A stretch of DNA of 64,000 nucleotides from Ascidia mentula (taxonomy: Eukaryota > Chordata > Ascidiacea > Phlebobranchia > Ascidiidae): NCBI GenBank assembly GCA_947561715.1, contig OX387198.1, positions 2,480,001 through 2,544,000 of the forward strand, written 5' to 3'. Numbering within the stretch: the stretch's first letter is position 1; every line of letters starts with the position of its first letter. This document shows, piece after piece, positions 36,986 through 48,900 of this stretch. Below the pieces are notes generated by a model. It was not told where the DNA came from. It made no database searches and was given only the letters and a program-made list of their open reading frames with translations. Position numbers and translations under genes: made by a program.

Positions 36986-38954
36986 GCCGCCATTATGCTG
37001 AATCGCAAAACCAGGCGATTTTTTTAATTCGCGATTTTTTTGATTGATACAGCTGCGAAAAAATTTGTTTAAATGTTTTTTGAGGTTTGAACTGCTTGCT
37101 TATCTCTGTAATTTGATTCTAATCCAAAAGAAACCAATTTTTGAGTAAATGCCTGTTGTACCTTCCAAAATGTGGCAAATTTGCAAAATTATTCTGCCAG
37201 AATACTGCCAGAATGAGGGTGGTGAAAATCGCCCTGGCTTCACCACGTGACTTCTTGCTCATTCAACCAGAAAATTGACCCCAATGCATCACCGGTTGCC
37301 TTGTGACGAAACTGAGACTCTCTATGACGCAGAAGTACAACGGGCATTCCCCGCGGGCAAAACTATTTTAAAAGAATTACTGATATGCGGTCTATAGGGT
37401 GTTTTTTTCCCATGCTGTGTTTTAGGGTGGTCAGTTCCACTTTTTAGGGACCATGGTTTTAGGTGGAAATTACCGCCTATAGGGCTGTATTTAAATTTAC
37501 AGTGTAAGTTGGCATTTCGTGGCACAATTATACGTTATGGCAAATGACAGAAAAAGTTTTATTCGTAACTTTCGTGCTAAGAAATGTCAACTTAGATTTA
37601 TCTGCGAGCCAGATGCCGTCATCAAAAGAACCACATCTGACTCGCGAGCCATGGGTTCCCGCGGCCAGTGTGCTTTTCGATTGGGAGACAGGAAAGAGTA
37701 CTCTTTCCGCTTCTTAAGTATGCATTTTAATTGGCGAAATGTCTTGGGGAGACACTGCAGCGTTCCCAATTGCATCCCCGGTCGGCTGCTTTGTTGAAGC
37801 TATAAAGTCTGCTTGCCTGTTCTTGCTGTATAGGTTACTAAGTTCGACTCCGTGGCAGACTTGTTTATTAATGGAAAGGTACGATTGCAATACTAGGTGG
37901 CTTAAGTTTAATTTGTTTCAAGCGCGTTTAACACGTGACTGAATTGCAGCGAATTAACTATTAAAAGAACGTGCGAACGTTACTGCGCGATGGCGAGAAT
38001 AACAACAGGGCCGAGAGAATACGAGCGACTGAGAGTGTAGAATGGACTAAAGACTGGACTCCGTTCAAAAATTACGAAATTGGCGTTTTATAATCTTATT
38101 GGACTCAATGACCGATTCGTCGCATTATCAGTTTGGCCTTGTCGTGTGCGGGTTACGAGCGTGAAATCCCCGACATTCTTCCCAAATCACACACCTCGCG
38201 AAACAATTAATCCCCTCTCACGTGAAAGCCGTGCGGGGGGCAAACATGGACGCCACGTCGTCGCCGCCCGGTTATTTAGAATTCGATTGTTGACACGTAA
38301 CACCTGACGAGCTTCGTGTGCGAGCCGGAGTGTTTCAGAGTGAAAAAAGGAACATAAAAGATAAAAGATGAAACAATAAAAAATAAAAAAATGATTCTTT
38401 AAGCAACAGAATCCCATCGGAAAGTACGATACGCTTAGCATAGAAGTAATTTAGGCTTGTACGTTCCCCACGGCGTGTAATCACGTTTTGATTGACGACT
38501 TGAAAATTCACATTGATTCCTTTGCGTCGTCGATCGGTTTCTGATATATGCAGGTAATTACTTATGTCGAGAGGGTTCTGAGCCTTTTTGGACAAACCCT
38601 TGACGGCGCGTTTAAAGTGCATGTGACACGGAAAAAACAAACATGTTAATAATCAAACTAAGAGATGTTCATAACTTTAAAACATTTTTTGCGAAAAAAA
38701 TAGCTTGATATGGCGACTGGTTTCTGAGATACAGCTGATCAAAGTCGCACTTTTGCCGCTGCGAACAAAATCGTGCGAAAGCGAAATTATATTGTTGCGT
38801 GACTTCATAGAGGCGCTATAGTCGTGCGAGTGCTGGCAGCAAGCCTTATGCGTAGGAATTGAAAACATTGTAAAACTGATTTAAGCATAATATTGCATTG
38901 AACGGGGGACAAAAAGTGAACAAGTGCAACAAACAGATTTTTATGTTAATTTTA

Positions 38955-39000
38955 GCTGCAGACAGAGCTGTTTCGACCTATTATGTCTTATTTAGTTGTG
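38955..39000 (-). ncRNA. decayed hammerhead ribozyme
   Basis: The 3' half matches the 27672-27720 ribozyme very closely (GGTC, GAAACAG, CTC, TGTC, TGCAGC). The first core box and the 5' strand of stem I have degenerated, so it is probably inactive. Confidence 0.55.
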
Positions 39001-39205
39001 TAATAATAAAACAGTTACTGGGACAGGGTGTTCTTGCTGTTACAGCAGTTATGATCGCTAACGTGATACATTTGAAAAGCACGACAGAGACAAACCGTTA
39101 GTTTAGCATTATCGTTTTGTCCACTTACAGCAAACGATAGAATAAGGTTAATTTAAATTAAAAATGTACTGCTCTTCTGGCATAAACGTATTGTATTTTA
39201 CGACG

Positions 39206-39236
39206 TTTCGTCTGCCATGCGGCGAGACTTCATCAG
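39206..39236 (-). ncRNA. hammerhead-like core, uncertain
   Basis: On the minus strand CTGATGA and GAAA enclose a good stem II (GTCT...AGAC with inner GCC...GGC and a GCAT loop). Stem III would be only CGT/ACG around 13 bases, and stem I is not convincing. It may be a relic of a retroelement ribozyme or chance. Confidence 0.3.
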
Positions 39237-39762
39237 GTATAACGCAACAATTGAATCACACTGAAACACGCCGGGGTTAATGCCTGATATGTTAAATGTT
39301 AGCCCAAAGCTGGGCCTGAACAATATTATTTATGATCGTTGGGAAATCCTATTTGATTAACGCATTTGACATAAGATCGCACGTGAGTTCTAATTGTTGT
39401 GTTTCCCAACCTTGCTTTAATTGAAAACCCGAAGCAAACACTACATCAACACTTATTATATTATGATCGATTTTAAATACATTTTTAACACACGCAAGAA
39501 CACCTACGCGAAACTAAGTGAATTTGAAGACGCCCAATCGCTCAGACAGAACTGAACAGAACCGAATAACAAAACCAAAGAAATGAGTTGAGCTCAGCAC
39601 CGACCTGAGATGCCCTAACGCACACGGAAAGTTCAATTCTTTTAAACTGGGAAGAAACAAAGCAATATGTTTTGGTGACAAGATTTACGTCAAACTAAGG
39701 CTACATTTTTAACAAAAAATAAAGGGCAATACTATAATGACATAACCACGAAGGATAGGCGT

Positions 39763-40036
39763 ATTACTTGTGTTCAGAGAAATTTGTTTAAAAGAAGGAC
39801 GATCCAAGAACTAACGGTCAGTGAACAAAAGACGGACACTTACAAAAAACAATGAAAGGACTTTTCACACGAAAAACCTGACGTTTTTAAGGCGACACTA
39901 TTAGCTGTCTAAGAAAATCACATGGGAACAAACTGATAGCCTTTTGAACTTAATATCACACTATAAACGAAACCAAATCATGTGAGAAAGCAATCGTTGC
40001 TATCCATTTTGAAATGAGATGCTGGACAAAAAGACG
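39763..40036. repeat. start of duplicated unit 2
   Basis: Nearly identical to 1-274 in the same orientation, with only a few substitutions. The similarity continues into the LTR fossil. Confidence 0.85.
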
Positions 40037-42678
40037 TGAATCCGACGTCATATTTATCGTATGTTATGTTGTGTTTTTGTGGCATCGACTGTATTTTTAT
40101 TAACGTCGAATACTAGTCACGTCACGAAACCATATCAACTCATTTATGACGAGCGTGCTATTCATTTGTTTTGCACGGAAGACAACTAAATATCCGGCCA
40201 ACCTACTTCGTGACAACTTCCAGCAACAAGCTGTCTTTTCAAATGAGTCACGAATTGGTCCGAACTCAAACGACCCTGTATGCATTTATTATATAAGCCA
40301 CATATCTTGGGTAAAAGATAGAGTCATTCAGAGTTATTAAGTCAAGACATTAAGTCGATAATTTTCAAGCCTAACAGACAGAGACGTTGGTACGCGCGGT
40401 TTGTAACGTTTTATTGCAATACTCGTGCGACTGTTATTTATGTATTAAATTAACAGATTGACTTTGGGTTAGAGAGTAGCCTTTTTATCAGGAGTCAGAT
40501 ATACGGCAGTGTTAATATTTTGTATAGACGTTTTAAATAACACCCTACATAAATTTGGTGACCCCGACGTGATACTTGGACGGGCATTTAAACCTTCTGA
40601 TTAATAATTTGCACAAATTATAGAACTAACTGCAAATATGGGTAATTTCTTGTTTCTAAAAATTAACATTTGTACGAACCAAAGATTTTTAACCATGTCA
40701 AACAAGTTTTTCAGACATTTCTCGTTGTTCTTCATCAAAGACAAAGACCGAAACAAACATTTCGAACAATAATAAGGTATGTCGTTTGTTTTTCTAATTG
40801 ATTTTATGCGCCTGATTGTGTAAAGAGTGCCAAACTGCTTTTAGGTAAGTTTTGTCAAATGCGAAACCGTTTTTATAGATTTTAAGCATACGCCTGACTG
40901 CAGTGGCTATGTCAATCTCATTTCAGTTGATGCTATAATGTTGTAATAACGCTTGCATCTCAATAAGTTTACGATTTCACTTGGGGAGTGTTTTTTAGAT
41001 TTAATTAAATCATGTCCGAAACGTTTTTATTATTTTGTTATTATTTTCTTTAACATACGTCACTGCTGGCAACTTAGGGTTGATTGTGGAAAAATGGTCA
41101 TAACATTGTCTGCTTAGAAAGTCCTCACGGATGCATGACGTCAGCTAAGGGGCCTGACACGTTATTTCTTACTTTGCGCAAACGAGGTCGCCCAGCTTGC
41201 ATGCATTTTTTACTCACTTTCTTTTGTCCCTCATTAGGAGAAACCCTTGTGCTAGTTTAGGGGTTGTTATGGCTATTCGAAGCAAGAGATCGCTGATTAA
41301 CAGCTTTCATGTATGATTTGTTTGGGCCCATTTAATAATTGACATGAGCTTAATGCAGATCTAAATCACCACCTTTTACGTCTGTAAACACAAACACTTC
41401 CTTCATGTGGGGTAGCTGTAACGATCAATATTGATTTGCAACGAACCGCCTGACTATACCTTATGTCCCTTGTTAGTAACTACCAGGATCGTTCAAGGAA
41501 ATTGTATAACAGTTATTCTAGATTCGACATGGAAACGTGTTTCCAAAACGTTAACGTGAAGTTCAAAATGCACTGGTAAAATTAAAAGCGACTTATTTTA
41601 CAGACCGCAGAAGGCATTCATCGCTCTATAAAAACTGCGTGTCTATACAATGCATTGTGGGAGATTTGCGTATACGGCCAAGACGCAAGTTACATTTCAC
41701 ATTTGCAAATCCTTTTTAGCCGACACCAACCGTCAAACTTTGGCAAACTCTGCTCAGTACAAAAGCTTGTTCGTTTAACTAATTGGGATTTTTAAAACAC
41801 ACGCCTCATGTCGAACCTATCTGTATTGGTGTACTCGACCTTAACCGACAGTATATGTACTGTAACTATACTATAGTTACTCACAAGTTATGATAACCGT
41901 GTTGATTAATTTTTCGCTGTGATAATATTAGTGACCGCAGCAAAAAAAGGCCCTTAATATGACTCGTAAACACGAGCAATTCAATGTCGCTCATTCATGT
42001 CCCTTGCGCGTCAAAGCAACAGCGAATCTTGATGTACTTTATTATATCCTTGTTTGTGTATTATAATTTTTAGGTGTTGTGTTTTGTGTTACAATAACAT
42101 TAGGCCTGTAACAGCAGGATGTTCGAGTTTTTTTTACAATGCAAATTTATGTAGGGGGTTATTTAAAACGTCTACACAAAATATTAACACTGCCGTATAT
42201 CTGACACCTGATAAAAAGGCTAGCCTATATAGGCTACTCTCTAACCCAAAGTCAATCTGTTAGTTTAATGCATAAATAACATTCGCACGAGTATTACAAT
42301 AAAACGTTACAAACCGCGCATACTGACGTCTCTGTTTGTTAGGCTTGAAAATTATCGACTTAATGTCTTGACTTAATAACTCGGAATGACTCTATTTTTT
42401 ACCTAAAGATGTGGTGGCTTATATAATAAATGCATACAGGGTCGTTTGAGTTCGGACCAATTCGTGACTCATTTGAAAAGGCAGCTTGTTGCTGGAAGTT
42501 GTCACAAAATAGGTCGGCCGGATATTTAGTTGTCTTCCGTGCAAAACAAATGAATAGCACGCTCGTCGTAAATGAGTTGATATGGTTTCGTGGCGTGATT
42601 AGTATTCGACGTTATTAAAAATACAGTTGATGCCACAAAAACACAACATAACATACGATAAATACGACGTCGGATACA
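40037..42678. mobile_element. LTR retroelement fossil with LTRs in inverted orientation (copy 2)
   Basis: The duplicate of 275-4063. LTRs are at 40037-40549 (plus) and 42150-42678 (minus), with a tRNA-Trp-type primer site at 40556-40573. It lacks the 1143-bp MITE. There is no recognisable coding region, so it is broken. Close similarity of the whole block to copy 1 dates the duplication, not the insertion. Confidence 0.65.
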
Positions 42679-42818
42679 TGCGTATCAGCGTTGCATGCAG
42701 TTAAAAATTTCGGTTTCTGCCCAATTTTGCAAAAATATTCGGCCGAAACAGAATAATTATAAAAACCTTAGTTTCGGCCGAATAAATTTGGCAAACCGAA
42801 CTTTCGGTGCATCCCCAG
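42679..42818. mobile_element. hAT-like remnant upstream of kinase C
   Basis: The counterpart of 4064-4203, with the TTCGGCCGAA palindromes and the GGTGCATCCCCAG end. Confidence 0.5.
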
Positions 42819-42952
42819 TGGTTCTGTTCCCCCTTTTTGCTTTCGTTTGGTTCCTTTTCGAAACCACCACCGCCATTTTGAAAAGGGAAAGCAAAGAGGA
42901 ACAGTTTTTTTTTCGTTTCCCGGCGTCCTTTCTGTCGCAATTAGATGGTAAT
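42819..42952 (+). promoter_or_regulatory. conserved promoter/5' leader of kinase C with YY1-like site
   Basis: CCGCCATTTTG lies at 42870-42880 in the block conserved before all four kinase genes. In this copy the leader is open in frame with the start codon from 42695 onward, unlike in A, B and D. Confidence 0.5.
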
Positions 42953-45900
42953 ATGTCTTCTGTGGAAGAGGTATGTTTTGTATCATTATCATTATGTTAC
43001 CGGGGTAGCAGCCTACATCACCTTATGTTTTTGATCAGTAATATCAGCAATAACAATCCATTTTGTATGTTTTTGTAGTTACCTTTTATCCAAGCCGGGG
43101 ATATTTTATGTGACGAATTGAACTATGTTGCTGGAAGTGGTGGATCCGGTGACGTAATAATTGGTTACCATGTTGGTTTGGAGCAATTTGTCGCCGTCAA
43201 AGTAATCAAAGTTATTGGTCGTCACAGTGAAGAACTCTTTAAAAAAACGTAAATCCAGTATTCATGATACACTACTGTAACTGTTTTGTTTGACAATAAT
43301 TTACTGTTGCAGAATTGGTGAAGAGCTGGAAAACCTGCAAAAGCTAAATCATATCAACATAGTGAGTGTTTATGGTTGGACCAAATGGCCATTTGCCTTA
43401 GGGATTGTCATGGAGTTCTGTAAAGGGGGGAACCTTTTGGAACTGTTGCTGAATTTCTCGATCAGTTTGGGATTTCCCTTGCGTGTCCGGTTTTTACTGG
43501 ATGCTGCAGAAGGTCTAAAAGCTTGCCATGGTTTACCTCTGAAGAGAATGATTCACGGAGATGTCAAGCCTGAAAATGGGTTGCTTACCAAAATTCTGCT
43601 CCTGAAACTGTGCGACTTTGGAAATGCGGAACTCACAACCATAACTGGATTGACGACAAAGAATCCTTCAGCAAGAAGCAAGAAGGAAAGACCTCAACAC
43701 ACACCGATGTACACGGCACCTGAAAAAATTGAAAACTCTTTCATGAAACCAACAAAAGAACTTGATGTTTATGCTTTCGGTGTGATGGCCTTTACTGTCG
43801 TGGTTAGGGCATTGCCATACTCCACCGACAACCTAAAAGCTTTACTAGACTCCATTAAGGAAGGGACTAGACCTAACTGTTTAGTAATAGAAGAACTGAA
43901 GCAAAATCTTAATGAAAGCGACAGAGCAATCGTTGAAAACCTGGAGCAACTAATGAAGCAGTGTTGGGATCAAGATCCATCTAAACGACCAAACATGATC
44001 GAAATCTGTGAGAGATTGCAGCAACTTCTTGACCAGCAAAGTCCGGAAGTGATCGAGCAACAAGTGGAAGATGTTGTCAGGCAGATGAACATGAAAGATC
44101 CCTTTCTTGTCAACGATGACAAGCTGGTTTCCCTTAAATGGTATTGTGCAAGAACCCGAAGATTCCAAGGTTTGTTCTGAAAATTACTCCAACTAGAAAA
44201 AATTAAAAAATTGACTCATAATTTGCTGGCTTGTGTCTGTTGTATTATGCGAGCCCTTTCTTTCCCAGCACCCAACAATCTTCCAACCTTTAATGATGCC
44301 AAGAAAGATCATTCATCTACTGACAAGAAACCAGTTTTAGGTGATTCTGTTCAAGTCCCATCATCTTCTGGATTGGCGTCAAAAGTTAATCGAGATCGTC
44401 AGGATCAACAACATTTGGGAGGTATATACAGCATCAATGAGTTAGTGAAAAAATAATGTCAGACAGAAAACAATATAAAATCATCCCTCGAACACTGGGT
44501 TGGGAACCACTGGTTTAAAAGTTATGTACTAATCTTAAACTTTTAATTTCCTTAAAGTACAATAAGACTGTATTAAATCAAGTAATATTGTTTGCATCAA
44601 ATTCAGGACATATTTTACTTGGAAGAGGTCCTTCTTTTCAAGTTCCTCTTTACCATAACAATGCAATCCGACAAAACACAAGTTCATCAGCTCCACCACA
44701 GCAAAGAGGTAGAATTAAAGAAATTTGCATCCTCTCCATATATTATCTACTTCTTGTATAAAGATTTTACTTTTGGGAGTTCCTATAATACCGTCTCCAG
44801 TTACCCACCAAGGAATGATCCCATAGTATTCACCAATCCTACACAACAACATCTGAATACTGTGCAAACTTTACAAACAGTTGTGAACTGCAATAAGATT
44901 GATAGTAGAAGTCGCACAGAAATGCAAGACTTGTTTAGTCCAGTATTGTGTAAAAATTTGTTTTGTCTTAAATTTGAAAACACAAACAAGAATGGTTGGT
45001 CCTGGGGTGCTCGCCAATGTAAACTCAGTTATGCCATGAGGCAATCGGTGATGCATTGGGGGCAAATTTATGGTTGAATGAGCAGGGAGACATGTGCTGT
45101 TGCCAGGGCGATTTTCGGCTTGTTTGGTGCAGTTTTAGTGCACTTTTTGACTTTTTCATTCAGGTAGTCATTTTGTGCTTGGTGTTGTCGAAAAGTTAGT
45201 TGAAAAAGCATCAAAATGTTCAAGAGGACATAGCTTAAAATTGAATCACAGAACTATACCTTCATTTGTCATTTTATGTTAGGCCCACCTGTTAAAGGCC
45301 GCATCTCTGTATTTCTATGGAAAAGACTTTCCCGGTTGGGAATTGCCCTTCTTGAACTCCTGCGTAACAGAGTAAAATTATGTGTAACAATGCAATGGGT
45401 CATGCATGGGCGCCAGTGTTTTGGTTGAATGAGCGCAGATGAACAGGCTGTTGCCAGGGCGATTTTCAGCGTGTTTGGGGCAGTTTTAGTTTGTTTTTCA
45501 GGGTTATTAGTCAGGCAGTAAATTGGTAGAGGGTGCTGTTGTACATGTAGCTGAAAAACTACCCAAATATTGAGGTTGATTTTGTGAAAAAATGAATCAC
45601 AGAAAGTATGTTCAATTTGTGATTTTCTGTCAGTGCGGACCCTTGGCAAGGAATTGTGGCCAAATTTATAATCGAAATAACTACTTAAACCGCTCCCCCG
45701 GGGGCATTTTGACCCTCTGTTTGCCATTATTTTGGTCAAAAAAGCAGAAAAAAAGTGTAGGTTTGTTTTGTGAAAAAATGAATCACAGAAAGTTACCTCC
45801 ATTTGCGATTAAGTGAAGCCACCAACCCTCCTCTACACAATTCATGAAGAATTGGATGTCTTGTAATTGTCTTGGGGCCCCACCGGGGCTGTTTGTACAC

Positions 45901-48900
45901 CCCCTAGGACTGACAATTTAGCAGTTAGCCTTTGCAAAACCCCCCAATGTGCTGTCTTAATGCAGCTGCAATCAATTTTTTTTCTGTTCAGCAATAGTAG
46001 TCCCCCTTCATGAGTCATCAGACTCGGCAATTGTTTTTGGCAAACAAGAGAAACTGTAACCAGGTGCACAATAACAAATGACTTCTAAAACACAATTTTT
46101 GGGATTTGATTGAGAGATGCGGCCTTAAGGGAAAAATGAGATTTCTAAAATGGCACAATATAGGTCTAATTTTTCCTAAAGTGTGTAGACTTAAGTATTT
46201 TGAAGAACACAAACTGCTTTGGAAGCTGCTCCAGTCACTCATTGCCACCTAGTGGGCACAAAACAATTTTTTTCTGATTTTTGCACATAAATCCTATGGT
46301 TGATTCTTGGGGCGCGGACTCTTTACAGGCAAAAAAAATTGCATGGCAGGCATGTATTCCTTGCATTACCATTCCGCAACACATTGCGCGTTTAATTTGT
46401 GTGAAACTTTGTGTGATATGTACCTCTTCCATCAAGGCATTGTGTACATATGCTTTCTCACCTACCGTGGTGTTTTGTCAGTAATCCATGCTTGTCAAAG
46501 TCCTGAATTAACTGTAATTAACATTTTGCATGTTCATAACCAATGAAATGACATTATTTTGTAAATTAATCACTATATTTATTGCCACAGAGGGCAGTCG
46601 CTGCCATTCAAATGTTGCTTCATACTGAAAAACTGAGACACTTGGACCATCAGGACTGATGCAATTCATCATCACATTGTAGGTCTGTATTACACTAGTT
46701 TGTCTGTAAATAATTTCTAGTGTTGCTGTGCTATTAACTTTTATTAAATACATACTTGGCTTGTGCTTTCAGGCCACTTAATTGCATCACTTTCATCTTG
46801 TTTTCATGTTTTTGAGACACGTATGATTTTTTACCATATGCATGTACCTGACTAGCCTTTGGATTTTGGCTAATTACCATTTAATTAATTTAATTAGGCA
46901 TGAGTACCTGCATGTGAGTGGTGCCTTGCAAGTTCTAGGATGTTGTTGTGCATGTATATGAATGACTTTCTGTTTTGAAAGCACATCTTTCCACCCAGAA
47001 CACACACTTGCTCTGAGGCTGTTGACTGGGCCATATACAGCACTCTAGGTGGTGTCACAAAAACAGCCGAAACTCTGGGCCCGCTGGTCAACCAGGCATA
47101 AAACTTCACATGGTAACCAATGAAGGTCCTGTGTTTTGTATTTAATAGGGAATTTGAGATTCTGGGAAAATGCCCCATATTGAAGGCCGCATCTCTGTAT
47201 TTCTATGGAAAAGACTTTCCCGGTTGGGAATTGCCCTTCTCGAACTCCTGCGTAACAGAGTAAAATTATGTGTAACAGTGCAATGGGTCATGCATGGGCG
47301 CCAGTGTTTTGGTTGAATGAGTGCAGATGAACAGGCTGTTGCCAGGGCGATTTTCAGCGTGTTTGGGGCAGTTTTAGTTTGTTTTTCAGGGTTATTAGTC
47401 AGGCAGTAAATTGGTAGAGGGTGCTGTTGTACATGTAGCTGAAAAACTACCCAAATATTGAGGTTGATTTTGTGAAAAAATGAATCACAGAAAGTATGTT
47501 CAATTTGTGATTTTCTGTCAGTGCGGACCCTTGGCAAGGAATTGTGGCCAAATTTATAATCGAAATAACTACTTAAACCGCTCCCCCGGGGGCATTTTGA
47601 CCCTCTGTTGGCCATTATTTTGGTCAAAAAAGCAGAAAAAAAGTGTAGGTTTGTTTTGTGAAAAAATGAATCACAGAAAGTTACCTCCATTTGCGATTAA
47701 GTGAAGCCACCAACCCTCCTCTACACAATTCATGAAGAATTAGATGTCTTGTAATTGTCTTGGGGCCCCACCGGGGCTGTTTGTACACCCCCTAGGACTG
47801 ACAATTTAGCAGTTAGCCTTTGCAAAACCCCCCAATGTGCTGTCTTAATGCAGCTGCAATCAATTTTTTTTCTGTTCAGCAATAGTAGTCCCCCTTCATG
47901 AGTCATCAGACCCGGCAATTGTTTTTGGCAAACAAGAGAAACTGTAACCAGGTGCACAATAACAAATGACTTCTAAAACACAATTTTTGGGATTTAATTG
48001 AGAGATGCGGCCTGAAGGCTGCAAAAAAATGGAGGTTGGTGTGGCAAAACCTCTTCGAGTTTTCAATTCAATGTTGGCCCCAGCAATGGTGAAAATTTTT
48101 TGTTTGTTTCTGTTATCCTATAGGACATAAGATCTTCCCAGTCGCTCGTCAGATCCTTGTTATGTTTTTTCCGATGCAGCTGCAATCAATTTTTTGCCTT
48201 TCAAATAGAAGTAGTAGACCTTCATGGGTCAGCCACAGGAATTGTTGTGCGCAATAAAGCAAATTGCTCAATATGTGTATTAAGGCTGATAACCAAAATA
48301 TAATTTTGAGGATTTAATACTGATATGGGGCCTTAAATCACCGGTTGCAACAGCTCGACACTATATTCTATGCGCTCTGATTGATCTTAATCATTATGCA
48401 CCGACATGCATTACTATACTTGACTACACACACATAATTACACACAAAATGGCTATACCTCAATGGATTGGATATTTTTACCTAACAAACTTTCAGTGGG
48501 TAACATGGTGTACTAGGCTAGAATGGAGGACAGATGATTAGTGATACTCAATAAACTTATTCTTTAGGCTTGAATAAGCTGTAACACTCCAGAACTTGTC
48601 TACAATTGAAAACTTTTATGTCCTGTTTTTATTTTTTTCTGGTGCTTTATACATTGTGAACAAAGCGTATTCTTGTTTCAGTAAGTGCTGGAAATTTCAG
48701 CAACATTCCACAATCAAGCCATTTACCAAACCACCTCTCACAACAATTCCAGTACACTGCACCAAGTTTTTTTGTACAAACAGGTATTTTAGCAGTATTG
48801 GTTTAGGCCTTCCATTTTATAGTCATAAAACCCTTTTATGAATCCCTCACATACCCATATGTAAATTTACTCAGGACATCTTGTGACATACTACATTATA

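Larger units (their letters stand above)
33146..37223. mobile_element. foldback element FB3 (4.1 kb), near-perfect palindrome
   Basis: The ends are ACCACCCTCATTCTGGCAG and its inverse. A subterminal segment with TTGCAAATT and CAGCTGTATCAATCAAAAAA is inverted at both ends. The rest is two head-to-head tandem arrays of a 205-bp monomer that meet directly at about 34934 with no core. The forward arm has about 7.4 monomers (about 33410-34933) and the reverse arm 10 (34935-36985). It has no coding capacity. Confidence 0.85.
32530..37395. mobile_element. TTAA/GGCCGCATC-family element split by FB3
   Basis: It starts GGCCGCATATC after CTATA and ends GATATGCGGT before CTATA, which looks like a TATA-type target duplication. 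The family's internal blocks lie at 32530-33145 and 37224-37395. Foldback element FB3 was inserted in the middle, so this copy is older than FB3. Confidence 0.6.
37400..39762. other. unassigned intergenic region before duplicated unit 2
   Basis: I recognise no gene. An open frame of 101 codons on the minus strand (38335-38640) has no family features. The segment holds a decayed hammerhead at 38955-39000 and a hammerhead-like core at 39206-39236. It ends where the large duplication (39763) begins. Confidence 0.4.

Noticed and set aside
38335-38640. 101-codon open frame on the minus strand
   Set aside because: No recognisable domain, biased hydrophobic tail, no paralogue in the window, and no convincing splice context.
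45269-45802. 177-codon open frame on the minus strand (and a 182-codon twin at 47142-47690)
   Set aside because: It lies wholly inside TTAA-family repeats, contains the same octapeptide twice because of an internal DNA repeat, and is not kept in other family members.
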